The position numbers were made by a program, and so were the translations under genes. Below, in pieces: positions 53,902 through 60,655 of a stretch of DNA of 64,000 bases (position 1 is its first letter; the number at the start of each line of letters is the position of its first letter). The DNA is taken from assembly GCF_900112615.1 (NCBI RefSeq), contig NZ_FOMK01000005.1:372001-436000 (forward strand). Direction: 5' to 3'. The DNA comes from Chitinophaga sp. CF118. GTDB lineage: Bacteria; Bacteroidota; Bacteroidia; Chitinophagales; Chitinophagaceae. The notes under the pieces were generated by a model, which saw only the letters and a list, made by a program, of their open reading frames with translations, ran no database searches and had not been told where the DNA came from.

Positions 53902-53945
53902 CTACATATTTTTCAGGTCATTCATCATATCGATTACAGGCAACA
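53902..53945 (-). pseudogene. 3' relic of DUF4143 ATPase gene
   Basis: On the minus strand a frame reads LPVIDMMNDLKNM and stop (53902-53904), nearly the same as the end of the ATPase at 56547 (LPLIDIMNDLRNM and stop). Homology stops at about 53945 and unrelated sequence follows. It shows that another copy of this gene existed here. Confidence 0.7.
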
Positions 53946-54400
53946 TCAAAATTATAAAGGACGATATCGATTCAATCATTGCATTTAATCAAGCTGTTAA
54001 AAAGGACAATGAGTTGAGAGTTGATATCTTGGCAGGATGTAGGCAGCTTATACGCTGGATGATTTATCAGACTCCCTGGAGGGAACAGTATATATTATGT
54101 AGATGTATGATCCATATGGTGCGTGCCCTGCATAGAGGAGTTCGCATACACAAAAAATGGAGAGATATGATTAAGTATTATAAACTGCCTGCCTGCATGT
54201 GCGCGCCAATAAGCTTCTTAGAAGTGACCTGCTCCGGCAGCTGGCAGGTAATGGTGAACTGGCGATCCCTCATTACCCGCTAATTGATAGAAATGCAGCA
54301 ATCGTTAATGATAATGCAGAATTACCCGGTAATACGGCAAAATTTCGTGTTCAGATTCAAGTCTATCTCATTGATCTCACCGTGAGGAATTGCTAATACG
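53946..54400 (+). other. Degenerate, unrecognised coding-like sequence
   Basis: Several broken frames: one open to 54283 (IIKDDIDSIIAFNQAVKKDN then ELRVDILAGCRQ) and a second ending at 54394 (NKLLRSDLLRQLAGNGELAI then PHYPLIDRNAAIVNDNAEL). The breaks and lack of a start suggest a decayed gene, not assigned to a family. Bounded on the right by R copy 7. Confidence 0.35.
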
Positions 54401-54483
54401 AAAAAAGGAACATCGTTTCGATGTTCCTTTTTTCGTGTACAACGGGCCGGACAACTGTCGAACTTTTGGGTGGGGGATTTTAA
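54401..54483 (-). repeat. R element copy 7
   Basis: Hairpin AAAAAAGGAACATCG / CGATGTTCCTTTTTT (54401-54431), perfect, followed by CGTGTACAACGGGCCGGACAA, CTGTCGAACTTT, TGGGTGGGGGATTTTAA to 54482. One of the best-preserved copies; T-runs occur on both sides of the stem. Confidence 0.85.
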
Positions 54484-54820
54484 TATGATAAGGCTAGTGA
54501 TTAAATTAATTATCTGTCGCATGGGGCCAAATATTGATCTACGCCAATGAATTTGACGGCCTATGTGAGGATTTCATCACCTTACCTCATTTTTTAGACA
54601 ACACTTTAAGCCACAGAGGGCACGACAATATTAAGTTTACGATATACATGAAACTTTACAATCTTTAAATAAAGTTTACCATATACATGAAACTCATCCA
54701 AAGGACATTATATAACTGAACGGGTAATTCCACTTGTTAATAAGCAGGTCATTAAGGAGAATCTGCAGCCTTTGGGAATAGGGAGCATGCGATTTAACAG
54801 GAAAATCCATTCCCAATTAA
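54483..54820. other. Spacer without recognised genes
   Basis: About 340 bp with a short direct repeat (AAGTTTACNATATACATGAAACT at about 54633-54656 and 54668-54691, in pieces up to 17 identical bases) and no coding features. The repeat may be a regulatory element or simple duplication. Confidence 0.4.
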
Positions 54821-54900
54821 TTTCAAGCCCATTTATAGGCTGATTGTAGCCCAAAAAATGCATTATTTGGGCTACATTTGTCTTTTTTTTGGGCTTGAAA
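54821..54900 (+). promoter_or_regulatory. Nested palindrome upstream of the fic-type gene
   Basis: Outer arms TTTCAAGCCCA (54821-54831) and TGGGCTTGAAA (54890-54900); inner arms TGTAGCCCAAA (54845-54855) and TTTGGGCTACA (54866-54876). Both pairs are perfect and share exactly the same centre (54860.5). All four half-sites contain GCCCA/TGGGC. It ends 16 nt before the ATG at 54917, so autoregulation by the winged-helix domain of the product is the natural inference. Confidence 0.7.
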
Positions 54901-54916
54901 TGAAAAATGCATAAAA

Positions 54917-55957
54917 ATGGCAGATAACCATCAAACTGAAATCCTCAGATTTATCAAAGAAAATCCCTCTAGTTCTTCTAAAATGATCCACGAAAGTCTG
55001 GAGTTTACTATTGGGTATACTTCATTAAAGCGGATATTAGTTAAGCTGACATCAGATAATTTAATAATAACAGAGGGAAAGGGTAAAGGAACGAAATATG
55101 TCCTAAGTCCATCCTATGAATTATCCCACCCAATTGATGTTCAGGCATACTTTGAAAAGGAAATTGATGAAAGGCAAATAAAAGAGAACTTTAATCTATC
55201 ATTAATTGCTGAAGTCTTAAGTCGTGCAAACCTTTTTACAGATGATGAAGAGCGATACCTGAATTCTCTCCAACATGAATTTAAAAATAATGTTTCCCAT
55301 CTGTCGGCATCATCATATGATAAAGAGATGGAACGACTTGCCATTGACTTAAGTTGGAAATCATCCCAGATTGAAGGCAATACATATTCACTTCTTGAAA
55401 CAGAACGTTTACTTAAGGAAAAAGAAACCGCGGCAGGTAAACCAAAGGATGATGCGATCATGCTGCTTAATCATAAAGAAGCAATAAATTTTATCATTGA
55501 GCATCCGGATTACGTTGTTCCCTTAACAGTATCAAGAATAGAAGATATTCACAGCTTATTAGTCAAAGATTTAGGCGTTGATCGAAATATCAGGCAAAGA
55601 AGGGTTGGTATTTCAGGAACAAATTATAAGCCGTTGGATAATGAGCATCAGATCAGAGATGCATTAAGAGACATGTGCGAACTAGTAAATAGCAAAAGCA
55701 GCGTATTTGAGAAAGCACTTCTTACGCTAGTCTTGCTTTCATATATTCAGGCATTCGTAGATGGGAATAAGAGGACAGCGCGTATAGTGAGCAATGCTAT
55801 ATTAATTGCACATCAATATTGCCCTATTTCATTCCGGACAGTGGATTCTATCGAATATAAAAAAGCAATGCTTATATTTTACGAACAAAATAATATGAGC
55901 GCTTTTAAAGAGATTTTTAAGAGTCAATTTGAATTCGCGGTGAAGACTTATTTTTAG
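54917..55957 (+). CDS. Fic-family protein with winged-helix domain; catalytic His replaced
   Basis: A 346-residue protein. Residues about 1-65 form a winged-helix (EILRFIKENPSSSSKMIHES); about 100-345 form a Fic domain. The inhibitory helix motif (S/T)xxxE(G/N) is seen as SSQIEGN (S149-E153-G154). The Fic motif HPFxxGN(G/K)R reads YIQAFVDGNKRTAR: Q278 replaces the catalytic His, the Pro is Ala, while the anion-binding DGNKR is kept. AMP transfer is therefore doubtful; a regulatory or pseudo-enzyme role is possible. Preceded by a nested palindrome, its likely operator. Confidence 0.9.
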   Translation: MADNHQTEILRFIKENPSSSSKMIHESLEFTIGYTSLKRILVKLTSDNLIITEGKGKGTKYVLSPSYELSHPIDVQAYFEKEIDERQIKENFNLSLIAEVLSRANLFTDDEERYLNSLQHEFKNNVSHLSASSYDKEMERLAIDLSWKSSQIEGNTYSLLETERLLKEKETAAGKPKDDAIMLLNHKEAINFIIEHPDYVVPLTVSRIEDIHSLLVKDLGVDRNIRQRRVGISGTNYKPLDNEHQIRDALRDMCELVNSKSSVFEKALLTLVLLSYIQAFVDGNKRTARIVSNAILIAHQYCPISFRTVDSIEYKKAMLIFYEQNNMSAFKEIFKSQFEFAVKTYF

Positions 55958-56053
55958 TAATTGAGGAAGAGCAGGCAGTTTATAAATATTTGATCTGAAT
56001 CACGAGTGAAGCCGGTCCGCATAATGATTACGAAATTGATCAACATATTTAAT

Positions 56054-56389
56054 ATGTCAGTCGAACTTTCCAAAAAAGATAAGCGCATTGCTAGGGACGT
56101 GATAGAAAAGGGTTTGCAGAAAGAATTTCAGCAAGGCTTGCAACAATTTGATGCCATTTTGCAAAAGTGGAAAAATGAGCAACAGGATAACAGGGATATC
56201 TATCATAACTTATTTAAATCCGTTCACGACTTTGATAAGCACATAGCACGGCGATATGATAATATGAAAGGATCGACTTATCTGCTGATTCTAGTTGCTC
56301 AATTAATGGGCAACCTTATCTGTGAAGAAGATTTGATTGAATTGAACCCTGATGTGCGCAATGATATCATATATGCTGCTATGGGATAG
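56054..56389 (+). CDS. Hypothetical helical protein downstream of the fic-type gene
   Basis: The start at 56054 (MSVELSKKDKRIARDVIEKG) is preferred; an upstream GTG at 56006 adds a leader without clear features. The 111-residue product is alpha-helical and charged (FQQGLQQFDAILQKWKNEQQ, then DNRDIYHNLFKSVHDFDKHI). Not recognised as a family. It lies 96 nt after the Fic gene in the same direction, so it could be a partner or accessory protein (inference). R copy 8 follows after 30 nt. Confidence 0.7.
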   Translation: MSVELSKKDKRIARDVIEKGLQKEFQQGLQQFDAILQKWKNEQQDNRDIYHNLFKSVHDFDKHIARRYDNMKGSTYLLILVAQLMGNLICEEDLIELNPDVRNDIIYAAMG

Positions 56390-56419
56390 TAGAGTTCGAC
56401 TTACCTATCAGGGATTAAA

Positions 56420-56510
56420 ACAAAAGCCTCGTAAACTTTCATTTACAAGGCCTTACGTTTCGTGTACAACGGACCGGACAACTGTCGAACTTCTGGGTGG
56501 AAGATTTCTA
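56420..56510 (-). repeat. R element copy 8
   Basis: Hairpin AAAGCCTCGTAAA / TTTACAAGGCCTT (56423-56454) then TTTCGTGTACAACGGACCGG, ACAACTGTCGAACTTC, TGGGTGGAAGATTT to about 56508. The hairpin and its left flank (TATCAGGGATTAAAACAAAA) are nearly identical to the terminator region of the second tRNA-Glu gene. The tail starts 38 nt after the minus-strand ATPase stop. Confidence 0.85.
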
Positions 56511-56546
56511 TAGAATGTTTAGTATTTAATGCTCTAAATTGTATTA

Positions 56547-57716
56547 TTACATATTTCTTAAGTCATTCATTATATCGATCAAAGGCAAAACAGTCACATC
56601 ATGAGCCGCGGGGAAACGATCTTTGCCCGGATAAACGATAAAGCGGTTAGTGGCTTGAATATCCTCACATCCAAAATGAAAACCCTTTGACAGGGTTGGA
56701 GCAAGCGATCGCTTAATTTCTATTGCCCATCTTTTGCCGGGGCTTTGTTCAATTACCAGATCTATTTCTGCTCCTGCGGATGTACGATAAAACCAGGGGG
56801 TAGCACCAATAGGTAAACATGATAATAGATTCTCAATGACAAAGCCTTCCCAACTTGCACCGACAACCGGATGGCCTAAAACATCATCCAGTGTTGTAAG
56901 ATTTAATAAAGCATGAGTCAGTCCACTGTCACGAATATAAATTTTGGGAGATTTTACAAGTCGTTTTCCGAGATTTCCAGACCACGGTCGTAATGTACGT
57001 ATCAATAGTAAATCTTCTAATAGTTCAATATAACGTTTTGCTGTTGGGGCTGTAACGCCCAGATTTGCACCCATTTGCGCTATATTGATTTGTCCGCCCT
57101 GGCTATGTGCTAACATTGTCCAGAGTAATCGCAAGCTTGTCGCAGGTATTCTGGCCCCGAATTGAGGAACATCTCGTTCCAGATAGGTGCTTATAAAATT
57201 CATTCGCCACCGTAAACTCGCCGGATCATTTCTGGCTAAGAAGCTATCCGGGAAGCCTCCCCTTAACCATAATTGGTCCTGATCTGCCTGATTGACTTCA
57301 GATACCGTCAAACCTGAAAGTTCCTTATAAGCAATACGCCCTGCTAATGATTCTGAAGATTGTTTTAAAAGATCAAGAGAAGCCGATCCTAAAATAAGGA
57401 ATTGTCCGGTCTTGTGCCCTTGCCGACGTTGTCGGTCGATAACCCCACGTAAAATTTGGAATAATTCAGGAACACGCTGAATTTCATCAAGAATAATTAG
57501 TCTGCCTTTGTGCAATTCAAAATATGCTTCTGACTCGTTAAGTTTAGCTCTGTCAGTGGGGCTTTCCAGATCAAGATAAATGGGGTCAGGTGTAAATGAG
57601 GCCGCTATTTCCTCTGCCAAAGTGGTTTTTCCAACCTGCCGTGGCCCTAAAACGCCTACAGCAGAGAATTCTTCCAGTAATTGGACAATTTCAGACTTAG
57701 CTTTGCGTGTAATCAT
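56547..57716 (-). CDS. AAA ATPase with DUF4143 (AAA_14 family), copy B
   Basis: A 389-residue protein. AAA_14 domain with Walker A AVGVLGPRQVGKTTLAEEI, Walker B RLIILDEIQRVPELFQ and FLILGSASLDLL; winged helix about 200-245 (INIAQMGANLGVTAPTAKRY); DUF4143 nuclease-like domain with WFYRTSAGAEIDLVIE and WAIEIKRSLAP. No role established for the family. Its 5' part with the control region is repeated as a relic at 47419, its 3' part at 53902. A 10+10 bp inverted repeat covers its start codon. Confidence 0.92.
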   Translation of the reverse strand: MITRKAKSEIVQLLEEFSAVGVLGPRQVGKTTLAEEIAASFTPDPIYLDLESPTDRAKLNESEAYFELHKGRLIILDEIQRVPELFQILRGVIDRQRRQGHKTGQFLILGSASLDLLKQSSESLAGRIAYKELSGLTVSEVNQADQDQLWLRGGFPDSFLARNDPASLRWRMNFISTYLERDVPQFGARIPATSLRLLWTMLAHSQGGQINIAQMGANLGVTAPTAKRYIELLEDLLLIRTLRPWSGNLGKRLVKSPKIYIRDSGLTHALLNLTTLDDVLGHPVVGASWEGFVIENLLSCLPIGATPWFYRTSAGAEIDLVIEQSPGKRWAIEIKRSLAPTLSKGFHFGCEDIQATNRFIVYPGKDRFPAAHDVTVLPLIDIMNDLRNM

Positions 57717-57755
57717 CCTTGCAATTATAATATTAAATATTCGATTTGCAAGGAT
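57715..57755 (-). promoter_or_regulatory. Inverted repeat over the ATPase (copy B) start
   Basis: ATCCTTGCAA (57715-57724) and TTGCAAGGAT (57746-57755), perfect 10-bp arms with a 21-bp AT-rich spacer (two helical turns). One arm overlaps the start codon. The relic at 47452-47493 keeps the arrangement with one arm change (TTGTAAGGAT). A dimeric regulator site is the simplest reading. Confidence 0.55.
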
Positions 57756-57828
57756 AAATTCTTAAAACTAGTATGGTTAATGGGGAAATCCGAGGATGGG
57801 ACGCATATTTGTTTTTACCTCCATGTGG

Positions 57829-57946
57829 CCGGACTAGCAAGGTTATTGGCAGAAAATAAAAAGGGAACAATGCATCAACTGTATTGTTCCCTTTTAGTGT
57901 CCAACTGACCGGACAAATGTCCAACTTATACCTGCCAGATTTTAAG
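57829..57946 (-). repeat. R element copy 9
   Basis: Left segment GGACTAGCAAGGTTATTGGC, hairpin AAAAGGGAACAAT / ATTGTTCCCTTTT (57858-57895), then GTGTCCAACTGACCGGACAA, ATGTCCAACTT, GATTTTAAGC to about 57945. It begins 17 nt after the stop of the minus-strand HPD protein gene. Confidence 0.8.
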
Positions 57947-57963
57947 CAATTAACTAAAAGCCC

Positions 57964-59109
57964 TCATAATTCATAAAAAAAAGTTTCCTTAGGATCAATA
58001 TAAAAGTCCTTGATAAACTGTGTAACAGCGACCTGAGTTTTATGGCTATGCATCAGTTGATGAATATCGGATTGTATTTTTTTGTTTAATGCCCGATAAT
58101 TTACCCCTTCCCTTATTAATTCCAGTGGAGCAATAGATTTACTTAAATGGGAGAATGCCTGTACAGCAGAAAATATAGGGTTTAAATGTAACATGTGCAG
58201 TTCCTCATCAAGTTCTTTCACCTGATCTTTCAATAATTGAATATAAACATTCAACGTTGCGGAGGGCATATTATTGAAATTTTCATCGTGTCCTTTTATC
58301 CATTGCATTTCGAGCTGCAACAATTGCATCAAATCCTTATTTTCGTATGCAACCGTTACCTTCTTCATCATTTCCTCTTTTTCTATTTTCAATATCTCAT
58401 CTGGTTCGGTATCAGGATGTAAAATTTTAGCCAGGGCAATGTAAATGCTGCGAATGCTTTTATTTTTTAACGCTTCCTTTTGCTGTTCCAGCTTTTCTTT
58501 TTCCAGTTGTTTTTTAGTTTTGGGTTTCGCGCCTTTCTCGCTTTCTTTCTGCTCCCACTGCTTTTTAAGTTCTTCCTCTATCTTATCGAAGTCGGGGTTC
58601 TCTGTAAGTATTGATGGGTCAATTTGTAGTCCAAACTCTTCATACAGCATTGCACTGAAGTCTTCTTTCATAGCAGATTCCTGCCGCGAAAGTTCTTCCT
58701 CATAGTTTAAGCCGCTATACTTTTTATATAGTTCTTTAGTTTCATCAGTGGGTTCTATCACGCTAAAAGCATCGTTTAAGAAATCAAGTAGCAAAGTATC
58801 TAGCTTTTGATTTTGAGTACGGGATAATTTTATATCTGTTCTTTTCTTATTCAGCAAATGGCAAATTTCGATCTTCAATCTTCCCAATTCAAGTATATGA
58901 GGATGGACATCTTTTTGATACAAGCTGTTTAAATGTTCCAGCTTATCAGTTTCGTCCGATATCTGTTTTTGCAATTTTTCTATACGTTTGGAGAGCCTGT
59001 TGAAGGCTTGCTGTTCCTTTGATAATGGAATGTTACTGTTTTTTATCTGAACAGGTTTGTGAGGAGCGTCATTATTGTTTTGGGTGCTGTCAAACAGATT
59101 CCGCTGCAT
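57964..59109 (-). CDS. Coiled-coil protein with J-domain-like HPD motif
   Basis: A 381-residue soluble protein. N-terminal coiled coil (about 30-70, QAFNRLSKRIEKLQKQISDE), a Lys/Glu-rich region (about 175-217), then KSIRSIYIALAKILHPDTEP with H231-P-D233, the invariant tripeptide of J domains, between two helices as in DnaJ (LAKILHPD; MMKKVTVAYENKDLMQLLQL). A C-terminal helical domain follows to residue 381. Suggests recruitment of DnaK (Hsp70) for an unknown client; the helix II is short, so the J identity is probable rather than certain. R copy 9 follows the stop. Confidence 0.72.
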   Translation of the reverse strand: MQRNLFDSTQNNNDAPHKPVQIKNSNIPLSKEQQAFNRLSKRIEKLQKQISDETDKLEHLNSLYQKDVHPHILELGRLKIEICHLLNKKRTDIKLSRTQNQKLDTLLLDFLNDAFSVIEPTDETKELYKKYSGLNYEEELSRQESAMKEDFSAMLYEEFGLQIDPSILTENPDFDKIEEELKKQWEQKESEKGAKPKTKKQLEKEKLEQQKEALKNKSIRSIYIALAKILHPDTEPDEILKIEKEEMMKKVTVAYENKDLMQLLQLEMQWIKGHDENFNNMPSATLNVYIQLLKDQVKELDEELHMLHLNPIFSAVQAFSHLSKSIAPLELIREGVNYRALNKKIQSDIHQLMHSHKTQVAVTQFIKDFYIDPKETFFYEL

Positions 59110-59260
59110 GTTTTTTTATTTCAAAAATAAGGATGTGTATATAAACGCCCAAAAATGCATATATGATTTTCTGGGATTGTATTAATAATAAGGCTCGTGA
59201 TGATGTAATTGATATTGTAAATATTCCAGGTTCGATTTATCTATCAGGAGATTAAAACAA

Positions 59261-59292
59261 AAAGCCTCGTAAACTTTCATTTACAAGGCTTT
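59261..59292 (-). terminator. Terminator of tRNA-Glu (second copy)
   Basis: AAAGCCTCGTAAA (59261-59273) and TTTACAAGGCTTT (59280-59292) pair with one mismatch. On the minus strand a T-rich run follows (from AAAACAAAAA). It lies 11 nt after the tRNA 3' end and is nearly identical to the hairpin of R copy 8. Confidence 0.85.
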
Positions 59293-59302
59293 ATAATTCG
59301 TG

Positions 59303-59374
59303 TACCGCGTACGGGAGTCGAACCCGTCATTCCTCCGTGAAAGGGAGGTGTATTAACCGATTTACCAACGCGGC
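59303..59374 (-). tRNA. tRNA-Glu (anticodon TTC), second copy
   Basis: The same 72-nt sequence as 21444-21515: acceptor GCCGCGT / ACGCGGT, anticodon loop CTTTCAC, T arm with GGTTCGACTCC. It lies between the accessory region and the gap gene. Confidence 0.95.
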
Positions 59375-59400
59375 GAATACATTCCTATATTTTAGGACTG

Positions 59401-59431
59401 CAAAGGTAGGGTCTATTTTGATATTTTCAAA
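59401..59431 (-). promoter_or_regulatory. Promoter of tRNA-Glu (second copy)
   Basis: On the minus strand TTTG (59428-59431), spacer of 19 bp, then TACCTTTG (59401-59408): a perfect fit to the Bacteroidota housekeeping promoter, 27 nt upstream of the tRNA. Confidence 0.8.
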
Positions 59432-59456
59432 AAAAACTTGCTTAACTTAAATTTAT

Positions 59457-59488
59457 ATTGCTTAATCCCTGTATTGCTTGTAAATTCG
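59457..59488 (+). promoter_or_regulatory. Candidate promoter of gap
   Basis: ATTG (59457-59460), 20-bp spacer, TAAATTCG (59481-59488), 39 nt before the gap ATG. Close to TTTG-N19-TAnnTTTG with one change in each box. Confidence 0.4.
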
Positions 59489-59527
59489 CTACTCAATTTT
59501 TTTCAATCTTAACAAACTCAGTGTAAA

Positions 59528-60544
59528 ATGGGAACTACTCTTAAAATCGGTATTAATGGTTTCGGTCGTATTGGCCGTTTAGTATACCGTCAGATCTCTA
59601 AAATGCCCGGCATAGACGTGGTAGCTATTAATGACCTTACAAGTCCCGCTGTATTAGCTCATTTGCTGAAGTATGACTCCGCTCAGGGTCGTTTTGATGC
59701 AGACGTTAAGCATTCTGAAAACTCAATTTCTGTAGACGGTGCAGAAATTAAAATATACGCACAGAGAGATCCTTCTCAAATTCCCTGGGGACAGCATGGC
59801 ATTGACGTGGTAATTGAATCTACTGGTTTCTTCGCAGATAGAGATAAAGCTGCTGCTCACATTACTGCTGGCGCTAAAAGAGTTGTTATTTCCGCTCCTG
59901 CTACCGGCGACCTGAAAACTGTTGTTTTCAACGTAAACCATGACATCCTGGATGGTAGCGAAACCGTTATCTCTTGCGCTTCCTGCACTACCAACTGTCT
60001 GGCTCCAATGGCAAAAGTTCTGGATGATAAATACGGTATTGAATTAGGTTTCATGACCACCATCCACGCTTATACAAACGACCAGAACACCCTGGATGCT
60101 CCTCATCCAAAAGGTGACCTGCGCCGTGCTCGTGCTGCTGCCGCTAATATCGTTCCTAACAGCACCGGTGCTGCTAAAGCAATCGGCCTGGTACTGCCTA
60201 AACTGAAAGGCAAACTGGACGGTAGCGCTCAACGCGTACCAACCATCACCGGTTCTTTAACTGAACTGACTACCATCCTGAACAAAAAAGTAACAGCAGA
60301 AGAAATCAACGCCGCTATGAAAGCAGCTTCTAACGAATCTTTCGGTTATACCGAAGACGAAATCGTGAGCAGCGACATCATCGGTATCCACTTCGGTTCC
60401 CTGTACGATGCTACACAAACCAAAGTAATCACTGTTGGCGACAAACAACTGGTTAAAACCGTTTCCTGGTACGATAACGAAATGAGCTACGTATCCCAGC
60501 TGGTACGTACCGTTAAGTACTTTGCCGGCCTGATCAGCAAATAA
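59528..60544 (+). CDS. gap: Glyceraldehyde-3-phosphate dehydrogenase (type I)
   Basis: A 338-residue GAPDH. NAD-binding KIGINGFGRIGRLVYRQI, catalytic Cys in ISCASCTTNCLAPMAKVL, His in TIHAYTNDQN, and C-terminal WYDNEMSYVSQLVRTVKY. Converts glyceraldehyde-3-phosphate, phosphate and NAD+ to 1,3-bisphosphoglycerate. Codon use and sequence are typical of a highly expressed housekeeping gene. pgk follows 111 nt downstream, separated by an intergenic hairpin. Confidence 0.98.
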   Translation: MGTTLKIGINGFGRIGRLVYRQISKMPGIDVVAINDLTSPAVLAHLLKYDSAQGRFDADVKHSENSISVDGAEIKIYAQRDPSQIPWGQHGIDVVIESTGFFADRDKAAAHITAGAKRVVISAPATGDLKTVVFNVNHDILDGSETVISCASCTTNCLAPMAKVLDDKYGIELGFMTTIHAYTNDQNTLDAPHPKGDLRRARAAAANIVPNSTGAAKAIGLVLPKLKGKLDGSAQRVPTITGSLTELTTILNKKVTAEEINAAMKAASNESFGYTEDEIVSSDIIGIHFGSLYDATQTKVITVGDKQLVKTVSWYDNEMSYVSQLVRTVKYFAGLISK

Positions 60545-60560
60545 GTTATCACATGATCGT

Positions 60561-60621
60561 GTAAATGGTGAATGGTAAATGGTGAATGATCACCATTCAC
60601 TGTTCACCATTTACCATTTAC
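60561..60621 (+). repeat. Repetitive hairpin between gap and pgk
   Basis: The words GTAAATGGTGAA and TGGTAAATGGTGAA (60561-60588) are followed by their complement CACCATTCAC, TTCACCATTTACC and ATTTAC up to 60621, giving a long stem with slipped alternatives. No T-run follows, so it may balance gap and pgk mRNA levels or be a REP-like sequence. Confidence 0.6.
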
Positions 60622-60655
60622 TCACCAGACCTCTCCATCTTAAAATAGTTCACAA

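Noticed and set aside
54014..54283. 89-aa gene
   Set aside because: It begins inside a longer open frame without a proper start, has many Cys/Trp/Met of out-of-frame type, and a second frame in the same area looks equally coding; treated as a decayed region.
19731..57946. Hairpin/tail repeats as a CRISPR array
   Set aside because: Copies are kilobases apart with genes between them, and no regular spacers or cas genes are present.
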